A DNA stretch of 23,893 bases from Saccoglossus kowalevskii. Its lineage: Eukaryota; Hemichordata; Enteropneusta; Harrimaniidae. The stretch is from contig NW_003140811.1 of NCBI RefSeq assembly GCF_000003605.2, forward strand, positions 1,830,034 to 1,853,926, written 5' to 3'. The number at the start of each line of letters is the position of its first letter. Position 1 is the first letter of the stretch. The notes beneath the pieces are model-generated. The model searched no databases. It saw only the letters and a list, made by a program, of their open reading frames with translations, and was not told the origin of the DNA. A program made the translations under genes and the position numbers. Positions 1 to 8,958 of this stretch are shown here, piece by piece.

Positions 1-1
1 G

Positions 2-94
2 ATTGTTACCGATTTGTTGTCACATGAAAATGACAAAAGTGATGCAACTGTTGCTCAATGTTTGAGACCAGAAGTTAGAGAAATTAGAGTTTAG
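2..94 (+). CDS. Possible C-terminal end of a plus-strand ORF, 5' truncated by the window edge
   Basis: Reading from base 2 the frame is open for 30 codons to a TAG at 92-94. The peptide is hydrophilic and mixed (it begins IVTDLLSHENDKSD and ends RPEVREIRV), unlike the Lys/Asn/Phe-rich translations of the surrounding AT-rich DNA. There is no start codon or splice site inside the window, so it would be the last part of an exon or ORF that begins upstream. I do not recognise the family. A host gene's terminal exon or the end of a transposon ORF are both possible. Thirty codons open by chance is not rare, so this stays a weak call. Confidence 0.25.
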   Translation: MVTDLLSHENDKSDATVAQCLRPEVREIRV

Positions 95-606
95 TGTTAT
101 AGTATATAGTATAGTTTTCGAAAACTAAATTGCGTGTCTGAATGTCATATACGCTTTATCCCGCAGTGATTTGTTTGTTTACAAGGAATTCGATGCTTAC
201 CTCCGATGGCGATTCTTTTTCATGCCCGCAGCCAGGATTTTGCTTGGTGGGGTTGGGGGTTCTTTTTACTCTCTAGGGGACCAACGCTCCCGATGGTTCC
301 CAGAAAATTGTGAAAATTTAACTTCCTGAAATGGTGTTTTTGAAAGGATTTCAAAGAAAAAATCAGCGACACTCACATAACTGCTTCAGACAACATTTTA
401 TTGGATGAAAACGAAAGGTTGAGTATGTCCCTTATGAAATGGATTCCGGATTTTAATTAGTCTTTGATATAAAGCTTATATAATCATGTTCTAACCCAAT
501 GGCCTTTAGAGTCTTAACTTAGCTCTTAAACTAATATCCTTGCAACCATAGCAGTCTGAATTCATACCTTACAGGTAACAAACGTACTTGGTATTAACTT
601 AATGTA
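95..606. other. Non-coding interval, nothing recognised
   Basis: AT-rich sequence with no convincing ORF, RNA gene or inverted repeat. A short G-rich patch at about 240-290 is the only compositional change. If 2-94 is a real terminal exon, the start of this stretch would be its 3' UTR. Confidence 0.3.
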
Positions 607-761
607 CGTCACCTGCGCATGCGTCAGATGGCCATAGCGTGTCACTGTTTACAAACAAGCGTCTACCCACGAGCCTTTGCGTGTTTAGCATGTATTGTTA
701 TCGTCACTTGGGACTCAATTCGCGCGCGCGCGTGCGCGGGTGGCGACCTCCCGCTTCAACA
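607..761 (+). mobile_element. MITE-like GC-rich inverted-repeat element, copy 1
   Basis: The left part (CGTCACCTGCGCATGCG at 607-623, then a block containing CAGATGGCCATAGCGTGTCA) and the right part (GCGCGTGCGCGGGTGGCG, then CGACCTCCCGCTTCAACA, ending about 761) match the element at 13300-13434. The two ends are inverted repeats of each other. This copy carries about 34 extra bases between ACCC and GTCACTTGGG, and a longer GC alternation at 720-735. Its outer left end is not recognisable. No coding capacity is visible, so it is a non-autonomous element or an old fragment of one. Confidence 0.6.
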
Positions 762-1985
762 GTAATCTTTAGCAGTATAATACGGACTAGGGAAAAACTA
801 ACTGTAAACCGCAGGGTTCATTTTCATTCTATGACAACATTTTTCAAGGACTTCCAGACCCTCTGGTGATACAAATTAGTCCGCCTTTTAAAAAGAATTG
901 TGCATTAAAAAAACAGACCTCCGGGCGCGCATGGGGGGGGGGGGCATGTTTTTACGCTCCTTGATGATTGTGTGTCGTGGCTGTACAATAATTCTTCACA
1001 ACTAGAAAATTTACGGCGATATAATTGAACAAGATTTCCTGGAAAAAGACCTCGGGGGTCTTTCTCACAACCAAAATAAACAAGGTCGCGTGAGTTGCAC
1101 CCTCCGTGGTGCTCCAAAACCCAGAGCAAGGGCGCCACTCACGCCTACATGTCAGCCTAATATTAATTATTAATTGTATCAAGCATGACCAGTATCCCCC
1201 TTGGCTTGTCAAACAAACATGCAGGCAATTTGTTTCAGTCTCTTGTCAGAAGCCAAGTGGACTATTACTCCTAAATCTGGTCGCCGCATCGGATCTATCT
1301 GATCAAGATGAACAAATTGGTTCAAAGAAAATTTGTCGATGCTATAATACTTTGTATGCATCATCTAATCATCTTTCAATACTTGCTTATCGGAAAAAGC
1401 TTCTTCACGCTATGTTTATCCATAAATATCCAAATAAAATGGGTACAGGTAACCACAGTCTCATGATAGAGGGACTGTAAAATAACACAGCCACAAAATA
1501 CTGAAAATAAAGTTGATCTTATCTCTGTTAAGGTTTAATAATATTTACTTGAAATCTTAGAATTACAATTTCTCAATCAACAGAGCAATGGTATCTCATC
1601 ACACCTATCTTACCTTACTTATACCTTTACATAACATACACATATCTGATATGAATATGATAAAAATTACAAACTCATCTTCTGAAAAGGATATCCATAA
1701 ATATCTTAATCTAAAACCACAAATTAATTTTCACATATGAATGAATTTAAAAAAAAATATTTTTAAATATACAGCTAAAACTAAATGAGTTTGTGATTAA
1801 TTTTTGTTTATATGTGTTGTCTCATAAAATGAACTGATATTCTGGAAATTGTTTTAAATTTGAGAAACAAATTTTCACAAATCAGTGAAAGTCACAATTC
1901 TTTGCTGCTGTCCACATTTTTTTTTGCTCCCCTACAAACACTACATGATACATGGTAGGTCTGCGTCCTAGTGAACTACTACGTA
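762..1985. other. Non-coding interval with a G12 run
   Basis: It contains a run of 12 G at 933-944 next to a GCGCGC patch, and otherwise AT-rich sequence. The longest open frame (1106-1480, 124 codons) has no recognisable domain and a composition expected of chance reading. No RNA gene or clear transposon terminus was seen. Confidence 0.3.
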
Positions 1986-2050
1986 ACTGGTGGTGTAACG
2001 GTAGCACACTCGTAATGGATTGAGGAGTCTAAGTTCGAATCCTAGCAAAG
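1986..2050 (+). repeat. tRNA-like sequence, probable head of a tRNA-derived SINE
   Basis: An A-box-like TGGTGTAACGG at 1991-2001 is followed about 30 bases later by a near-perfect B box, AGTTCGAATCC at 2032-2042. The latter sits in a T-arm-like stem-loop (CTAAG, loop, CCTAG). These are the two internal RNA polymerase III promoter boxes of tRNAs and tRNA-derived SINEs. The anticodon arm does not fold into a clean 5-bp stem with T at position 33 and the acceptor stem is poor, so a working tRNA is unlikely. The downstream sequence (2050-2400) could be the SINE body, but no poly(A) tail or target-site duplication was identified. Confidence 0.5.
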
Positions 2051-2728
2051 CTGACGTGGAAGAAGTCACAAAGAAACCGGTATACACGCCGCAACGCCGT
2101 CGCTCTACTAATTGTTGTGTAGGACAATTACTTGTTATATTGTGAGCTTATTGAAACCAGTACTTGTCATTTGTTTGTACGCTAGTGATATTGTTAATTT
2201 AATGTAATCTTGGTTTGTTGAGTTGTGTCGACCACTCATTATATAGTATAGAATCGTTTAATTTATCCCTGTTTTGATCAGGGGTACCCTGTTTAGGGCA
2301 TTGAATGTGTCACGTCCTGAATGGTATTGATTTAACACGTTTGTAATAGTTTCGTGTGTATTAAAATAGTATTGTGAATATTCAAATACGATAGTTTCAT
2401 TCCATTTAATTGTATGCTAGTGCACGATTATGGAAGGAGTAGCAGGACGAAGGTATTTCCAACCGAGCTTGGTGACAGCCACAAAATCGTGAAAATTTCC
2501 ACCAGTACTGGTAGTAAATACACAGGTACTAGGACATATGTAACCTGTTACCACACATATTACACTGCACTATCCATTCAAAATGTGTATCTCATAGCTC
2601 AACCATATCATTCATGTAATTATAAAAACATATTACTTAATTTCAACTGTAGTTGAAACTCAAATTATATTCATTTCTTTTTGAATAATTTAAATAATTC
2701 TCTGTAAAATTTCAATTACTGTAGAATA
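2051..2728. other. Non-coding interval, possibly SINE body
   Basis: The first 100 bases after the tRNA-like head are less AT-rich and may belong to the same repeat. The palindromic patch CCCTGTTTTGATCAGGG lies near 2266. The rest is AT-rich with no supported gene. The 80-codon open frame at 2414-2656 looks like chance. Confidence 0.25.
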
Positions 2729-2807
2729 CTTTATTTTCGCTTGGAATTAATTTTCGCTATTTTCACTGAAGGAATGATTCAGTAAAAATAAATTCCAGCG
2801 AATATAC
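2729..2807. repeat. Imperfect foldback (inverted repeat)
   Basis: The left arm (about 2731-2770, containing TATTTTCGCTTGGAATTAAT and ending TTCACTGAA) is complementary to the right arm (2778-2806, TTCAGTAAAAATA then AATTCCAGCGAATATA), around a 7-base spacer. The left arm has about nine extra bases. The structure suggests a small MITE or the terminal half of one. On the minus strand it also contains the first canonical AATAAA (2735-2730) downstream of the PLCXD stop codon, so this repeat may supply that gene's polyadenylation signal. Confidence 0.5.
2730..2735 (-). promoter_or_regulatory. Candidate polyadenylation signal for the PLCXD gene
   Basis: TTTATT on the plus strand reads AATAAA on the minus strand. 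It is the first canonical hexamer I find downstream of the stop codon at 4090 and would imply a 3' UTR of about 1.35 kb. Variant hexamers such as AGTAAA occur closer to the stop (for example near 3635, 3748 and 3926), so a shorter UTR is equally possible. Confidence 0.3.
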
Positions 2808-4089
2808 CTTTTTTCCTATATTTTACATTCAACTTGTCAAAAATCAGTCACATCCCTTTGTTGCATTATACCATTTTGATAGAAGTCACAGTATGTTGAT
2901 AAGTATTTAGAATGAAATTGCCTTTAGCATGTAAGGCTAGGATTATCAAAAGCATGTCACAACCACCTGTAATTCTGGACATGTAGTGACAGGTTTATAG
3001 CCAGAATGGAAAGTCCCAGTCTAAATTTATATTGCAATACAAGATGATAATTCCTAGTCTAGTTTTTTTTGATTATTTTTTTGTGAAATTTTGATATTTT
3101 CAATCAAAAGTTGACAAGTTTATAGCCTGTTCAATCACATTTTGTGCATCTCTTAATTTTAGAGTGGCTGGCTAAAACAGCTACAGTATAGGTCCCATCC
3201 AAACATCACTGCAAATGGGAGCACATGTTTGACTTAAACCTCATCAGCAACTCTTTTCCCTCGTTGCACTAACAGGCATTATAAAATCAGTAGTGTAATT
3301 CCTCTTGTTTCACGCATTGAAACCTCATTCCATCTTTGGTACTATGTGACAAGAATGTGAGACCCTCTTCAAATCATAACAGCAATTTGAATGCATAAGC
3401 ACCTGCAGACCGTGTGTATGGTTCCCCCAAAGTTGCATATGTTAGTGATGAATCTCAGCCAGTGGAACTGACGCTCCCATTGAGTCTGTGCCAGCACACA
3501 CCCAGGGTTGTTGAACCCAGATAGAATCAGAACTTGAGATCCACTGATTCACAAGCCTCCAGTGATTTGTTGAAATTTGTTTGATCAACTATTTTAGACA
3601 TAATTAGAGGTAGAGAAATATAGAAATGATGAATTTACTATTTTAAACATTTGGAAATACAGATTCTATAATCTGTTTTGACTACTAATAAATGTTCATG
3701 ACTGAATATTGTTGTATTGATTACCTTATGGATGTACCAATCATCAATTTACTTAGATTTAGATACCTAATTAAATTTTAAATATCAAATATTCCTTACT
3801 TTATAATAGTTTATAAAACATACAGTAAATGACAAAATTATTGCAACTGATGCATTCTACATTGCACCAAAATAAACCATTTTTCTATCATATCATAACC
3901 ACTAGTCCACCACCCTTTACTGTTGACCCTGCTACTAAACATTTGACACATTGTCTTGTGAATCCTGTTTTTCTCCATTGATTTTGATATGTCTGTAGAG
4001 GCTTTCAGCAGACAATGTGTTTAGGAAATCATTGGGGTAGGATACCAGCCACTGCATTTTGGTAGGAAATCACAAAGCAGTGAAATATG
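2808..4089 (-). other. Probable 3' UTR or downstream region of the PLCXD gene
   Basis: There is no open frame of note and no repeat beyond a short duplicated motif (GACA-[GA]-GTTTATAGCC near 2989 and 3112). The interval lies between the PLCXD stop codon and the first AATAAA on the minus strand. Confidence 0.35.
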
Positions 4090-4925
4090 CTATTCCTTGG
4101 AGTTGAGAGAAAGTACAGTAGGTATGAAATCACCCATCTCAACAAAGTCCACCAAAACAATATTGATGCCTTTCTCTCCTATCTTCTTCTCCTTCAGAAA
4201 AAATTGCAAATTCCTGATTGCCGATGCAGCTAAACAGTCTTTCAGACTACTGCCCAAGTTTCCCAACACTGTTGTTCCAGTCGGGGTGAGAATTCCTTGG
4301 GTGACATGAAACTTATCCAGGTGCCTTCCCCTTGTGTGGAAAGCTTCCAATCGGTTCACCATTTTGGCAGGCTCAGGCGTTTGCGGCCAGGGAGCATAAA
4401 TTGCCTGGCTTGTCCACATGGTGGGGTATTCTTCAGCGAAATCGTCTTGGTAAAATATGATGACCTGCCATTTGTTTTCTCTGAGAAACTCAAGGGTGCA
4501 ATCTTTACAGTCCATGCGAGGACAGATTTTGTGACTGAAAATATCCGCAAATTTGTCAAACAGATCCAAGTGATGTGTTTCATCCATCTGATACACGTGA
4601 TTGAAATCGATGAGCACCACTTCTTTGGGATGCTCATCCAGCCATTTATTGATTTCATTCATGGCATCGATGACTCTGCCGGCAAATAAACCATGTGCCA
4701 GGTGGATATCTGGCTTTCCATCTTGCTTGGATATGCGCATGTCAAAATATCGAACCCCATGTTCCAGTTGGTCACGGAAACACAGAGTCTGGCACACAGA
4801 CCAATTTTGTATGATATTCTTGGCAGCACTACCAAACATTGAGACCAGATGGCGTATGGTGTCTGGGGAGCCTGGTGCCACTCCAGAAGACAGGTCTAGG
4901 AAGTATGAACCAGAGTTGTGAGAAC
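4090..4925 (-). CDS. PLCXD-family protein, exon 2 (PI-PLC X domain, C-terminal 277 residues)
   Basis: This minus-strand exon encodes most of a phosphatidylinositol-specific phospholipase C X domain without the EF-hand, Y and C2 domains of classical PLCs, which is the PLCXD architecture. The acceptor CAG at 4928-4926 precedes a phase-1 exon start, and a stop codon closes it at 4090. In the 323-residue joined protein, visible family motifs are GSHNSGS (first catalytic His, 48), HGVRYFDMR (Asp107 and Arg109), HLAHGLFAG (second catalytic His, 123), EVVLIDFNH and, near the end, VLVDFVE (Asp305). Family knowledge: these enzymes act on phosphoinositides in a TIM-barrel fold by acid-base catalysis with two histidines. 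Physiological roles of PLCXDs are poorly defined. There is no signal peptide or membrane span, so a cytosolic location is expected. One oddity is that the residue after His48 is Asn rather than the usual Asp. Confidence 0.93.
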
Positions 4926-7900
4926 CTGAAAAACAAATATTAATACTATTATTCTGTTTAATCAATGGATGATGTTCATTTTTAATCTTACTCAGAATCC
5001 AAATATTGCAATGTACAAAAATGTCAAATATGGCATTTTATGTGAAACTTCAGAGAATCCTGTTTACTGTTATTTTAAATATGACAGTAATTGAATTCCA
5101 CATGGTATTGTGTGACAGAGTAAACACAATAAATTTGACTTGAATTTTGAGTATGTTATGTAAATCACTGTATACCTTGCAGACCTTGAAAATGGCATGG
5201 GGAGAAGGAGGAGGCTAAAGGTATATGCTTTAATCTGCGGTACATATCATTGAATGTCACTTGTTATGATGCTAAGATGTACTTTGAAGTTGAAACATCT
5301 TTTAAGTAAAGAGCTTTAATAATTTAGTTCATTCATATTAATACTCTTCAATGAAGTATAGTAACAAGGTTATTAATTATGCAGTTCAGGGTGCATGGAA
5401 CATGATATACTACTACAGCTGATTTTCTAATGATGTACAGGAAAAAAATAAGTAATATAAATTTGAAATGCTCAAAAGTATGTGAATTCTGTACATGTCT
5501 TAATAAAGTGCTGATCACATAAAAATAGATATTGGGAAAGCATGATCATGTAATAATGTATGATTGAATTTTGATTCCATTTTATAGTGTGAATTACACA
5601 ATGTCTCTTGTTATATGCTTTAATCGTTACTTACGTTATATTAGTATTTTTTTCACATTTTGACTTGTAATTTACATATTTTTGGGCATTCAACTGAAAG
5701 CTCTGCGAATGACGCATGACGATTTTATCATTTTAACTTGTCATAGTGATCACCCACAATTCATTGAATTGTTAACACCTGCAGTGAAAAATGTATGGTT
5801 TCACAAATGTTTTTTAACCGCAGAAAAAGCAAGACTTTTTATTATCAAGAGTAGATTAAATATAGATTGGGAAAGTTATTAAAATTACATTACATTAATT
5901 TAAGCTGCATAAACTAATTTTCTCAATCCAAGTAACTTTTTTCACATGTTCGTGCCAGGCAATAGTCCCTAGCATTGAACGTCACTCGTGTCTCTCCTGA
6001 CTTGTTTACCGGTACCGGTAGTTGTTTAAATTCATGCACACTGCAAGTCCAAGCACTGTTGATATTCATTACTGACACAGAAATGATACCTAATGTTTAT
6101 GGCTATATGCTAGGGTTGCGTGATCATCTTTCTATATCAGTGGCTGAGATGTTTGTTTGTAATAGAAACAGAGTGTTTTTAGAAGCCAGGGTAGAGGACA
6201 CTTAATGTACAATTTTTAACTTGTTTTTTAATTATCCGACACAATTCTATCTCATAAATCTTACAGTAAAATAGATTTCCATAATGTGGTCTTGATTCAG
6301 GTTGCAAACCCACCATAATTTGTTCAATATTAAATATCATGGGATTAAATTATAAATATTCTGATAAACTAACTTTGATGTCATTTTTGTCGCATCTGTA
6401 GCTAAATACAGATTATTTTAATAAAAAAACCCAAGAATACAACTTAGTGGAAAAAATAAAATAAAATTATAATATAAAATAAAAATCCCTGCCTAACTAC
6501 CAACCCAGTATTTTTTTAGATCATTAACAGAAACACTAAAATTGTTTTATTTGGTGTAATAAAAATGTGAAAGAATTATTAATATGGAAGCATAAACAAT
6601 TTTTGCTAAGATATCGTTTAATAAATTACCGTAAGACCATTTGGATAGTAATATGGTCGTGTAAGACTGAATTTAATTCCAATATAGAATATGATTAAAT
6701 GCAATATTCACTCTACCATTATACAATGTATCAAAGAAACCTAATTAAATTTTGTATAGCCTTTTTTCCCAGCACCATACAAGAAAAGTTCATTCCTTAA
6801 TACTGTGTCATAGAAAATACCATAGTATGATGAGTGTTACTAGAGAAGATTCACAATTTATTACATTTACATACTTGCTCCCCCATTTACCTAGAAAAAT
6901 AATTAACTAGGTCACAGATAATATTCTCATGCTTCACACATGGCAAGTGTGAGTTTGAATAGTAAAAAAATAGTCACCATTAGATTCTATTTGAAAAATT
7001 ATCTAACAGTCTCAATGTTACTAAATCGTATAAATTATTTAGGCCAAAGAAATTCTTTTCAACAAAAAGAGCAGACGTCAAGGTCTTATGATCTCAGAGG
7101 CAGAATGCCAACATGCTATGATGTATAGGTGTAGTGGCTTTGGTTACTGAAGTATGACTACATATTATGGGTCAGTGCCTCCCATTTGTAGTGACACCCA
7201 CCATACAATGATGTACTGCCTAGAGTGAAACAGGACAGACAAGGTCAACATTTCAATGACTCTGTATAGTCCTGACATTTATAGAGTCCATTTAACACTC
7301 ATTATACAATAAATTACTGATAATGTTTTTCACAGTCTCCAAAATATGTCTACATTTTATTTTCTCACAGTAGTATGTGTTTGCATTTGTTGTTGATGTA
7401 TGTCACAATTTGATGCAAAAATTAATTAAGCGCAAAATTTTGCACACATTTGTGTATTCTCCTACCAATTGCTTTGTTATTTCTAGAGTAAATAGATTTA
7501 CTTTTCCGTTGCTCTACATCGATCACATGTTTTTGAAAAAAAATTGGAAATAAATTAAAATGCAAACTTATTTTGTGAATAATGAAAAAGGTGGGGGGAC
7601 TCAAAGAGTAAAAAAAAATAATCCTCTGGGGATGAAATTAAAAAATAGCTATTATTATTATTATATTATGTATACCGTAAACAAAATTGCAGACTGGTTG
7701 GTATGTATTGTGATATTATTTTGTTTTGTTCAATCGCACAAATATGAGCGTAGTTCATAATTGCATTGAATGTATTGTAATTGTACTTAGTAACGGGTCA
7801 CGCCTCCATGGCAACTGGAATGTCAGGGGACCAATGTCTTGATATTATAATGCAAAACTAAAAAAATAGTTAACACATTATTATGAGGTCATATACTCAC

Positions 7901-8085
7901 TGAAACTGTGACAACTTTTACGAATGTTTCCTAAGTTGTGATACCTATCTATACACGTGAACGGGAACGCAATTAACCATGAACGTCCCATCATCATGAA
8001 TTTTCAAGTTGAAGAAATCGCAACGTCACGAAGAAAGTGTCGCAACTTCAATTCGGTCAGTGTAAATACAAATCGTGCAATTTAC
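4926..8085 (-). other. Intron 1 of the PLCXD gene (about 3.16 kb)
   Basis: It begins on the minus strand with a GTAAAT donor (8085-8080) and ends with a pyrimidine-rich TTTGTTTTTCAG acceptor (4926 at its 3' end). It is phase 1 and splits the glycine codon of the IPG-SH motif, and removing it restores one frame. The interior is AT-rich, with (AAAATA)-like stretches near 6430-6490 and no clear transposon. A plus-strand open frame at 5682-5882 has a fairly protein-like composition (see findings) but lacks supporting context. Confidence 0.85.
5682..5882 (+). pseudogene. Possible coding remnant inside the PLCXD intron, unrecognised
   Basis: A 66-codon plus-strand frame ends with a TAA at about 5880. 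Its translation includes HSDHPQFIELLTPAV, NVWFHKCFLTAEKAR and a final RLNIDWESY. This mixed composition differs from the K/N/F/I-rich chance translations around it. There is no clear acceptor, promoter or partner exon nearby and I cannot assign a family. It could be the decayed 3' end of a transposon ORF, a nested-gene exon or chance. Confidence 0.15.
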
Positions 8086-8221
8086 CTGGAATCGCAATAT
8101 TCTTGAGTGGTTCCCTGCATAATCTTGGTGGCAAGTCTCCCATCCAATCGCAGTATAGCTGGGGTTTCGTTTCGACACCGGTCTCCCTGTTTCCAACTTC
8201 CGCCATTTTTGCACCTGCCAT
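8086..8221 (-). CDS. PLCXD-family protein, exon 1 (N-terminus)
   Basis: The 136-nt first coding exon encodes 45 residues plus one base. Its last residues, WMGDLPPRLCREPLKNIAIPG, fit the conserved PLCXD entry motif (a Trp-Met start of the X domain leading to IPG-SH-x-S), and the glycine codon is completed by exon 2. The donor is CCAG|GTAAAT at 8086/8085. I chose the ATG at 8221 because it has A at -3 and G at +4. A second ATG five codons downstream (8206) is equally well placed, and an in-frame upstream ATG at 8287 has a weak context. With exon 2 the total is 972 nt, or 323 residues plus stop, the typical PLCXD1/PLCXD3 size. Exon 1 was found by looking for the missing half of the motif, and the phase match makes the join convincing. 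Confidence 0.85.
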
Positions 8222-8556
8222 CGTCCCACAATGCACCAGTAACCTTATGACTCGCGTATAAAAGGGATTGGTGTATCGTGTAAGCATGTACGCCGAATAC
8301 AGCGTAATTCAATGGTCTAAGTGTTCCCGTGTATTCATGTAACTCTGGCAGCGTGGATTCACATAAATATTTCAAAATAAAAACAAACAATATAACTAAA
8401 CTACAATTTTATTTGTGGTATATTGCATCAGGACAGTTGCAGCGTGCCATTATTTCCTGTGTCATTTTTAAGCCGTGCCAATTTACTGGCCGTCTGATTA
8501 TCCCTCATACAAATATTGATAGGTCATTGTCACGCCGGTAAACCATATTTGAGATA
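8222..8556 (-). promoter_or_regulatory. Probable 5' UTR and promoter region of the PLCXD gene
   Basis: This is the sequence immediately upstream of the chosen start codon. No minus-strand TATA box is evident. A TATAAAAG motif lies on the opposite strand at 8257-8264, but no plus-strand gene follows it. Short open frames here are probably chance. Confidence 0.3.
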
Positions 8557-8958
8557 TTATAGAGGGGGGTACAGTTTTACGGGAAATAAAATGTGCTTTT
8601 CACAATTTACAAGGGAAAAAAAAGACGTTTTTACAGTTTACAGTGAAAATTAAATTTTGCAGTGAATTGTGTCATCTAGTCGTTTTACAGTTTCGAAAAT
8701 GTAACTTCCCTGGATTATTCTTTACGACTTTTTTTAATTTGGATGTAAATTCTTTGTACGTACCACATAGAGGGACTGTGTACGTACCGAGAAAAATTAC
8801 ACATTCTTACAGTGTACGAACAAAATGTTTGATTACGTTGTACATCTAGTCTGTGATTACAAAATTACGGAATTTATTTTTTCAATTTACGTTGTACGAA
8901 CAAAAAAATATTGCAATTACGTTGAACGAAAATAACCCTTGCCCCCCCCCCCATTATA
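8557..8958. mobile_element. Putative non-autonomous element bounded by G/C runs and a TTATA direct repeat
   Basis: TTATA at 8557-8561 is followed by GAGGGGGG. At the other end a C11 run (8942-8952) is followed by A and a second TTATA at 8954-8958. The interior (about 390 bp) is full of related short motifs: TGTACGAACAAAA at 8813-8825 and again at 8893-8905, ATTACGTTG at 8832 and 8917, and repeated TTTTACAGTTTAC-like and GTACGTACC motifs on the left. The termini are inverted only in their G/C runs. The direct repeat looks like a 5-bp target-site duplication. The family is not recognised and there is no coding capacity. Confidence 0.45.

Noticed and set aside
1106..1480. 124-codon plus-strand open frame
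   Set aside because: No domain, signal or splice context. The length is within what chance allows over 24 kb in six frames.
1986..2050. Functional tRNA gene
   Set aside because: The A and B boxes are good, but the anticodon and acceptor arms do not pair properly, so a SINE or tRNA-like relic is more likely.
4097..4921. Open frames of 70 to 130 codons on the plus strand, and a 100-codon frame on the minus strand, over PLCXD exon 2
   Set aside because: They are shadow frames of the real coding exon, whose X-domain motifs are unambiguous.
8257..8264. TATAAAAG as a plus-strand core promoter
   Set aside because: No plus-strand gene follows. It lies just upstream of the minus-strand PLCXD start codon in the wrong orientation.
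8082..8541. Alternative frames around PLCXD exon 1 (for example 8082-8390 minus and 8037-8261 plus) as genes
   Set aside because: Only the frame carrying DWMGDLPP...IAIPG fits the PLCXD N-terminus and matches the phase of exon 2.
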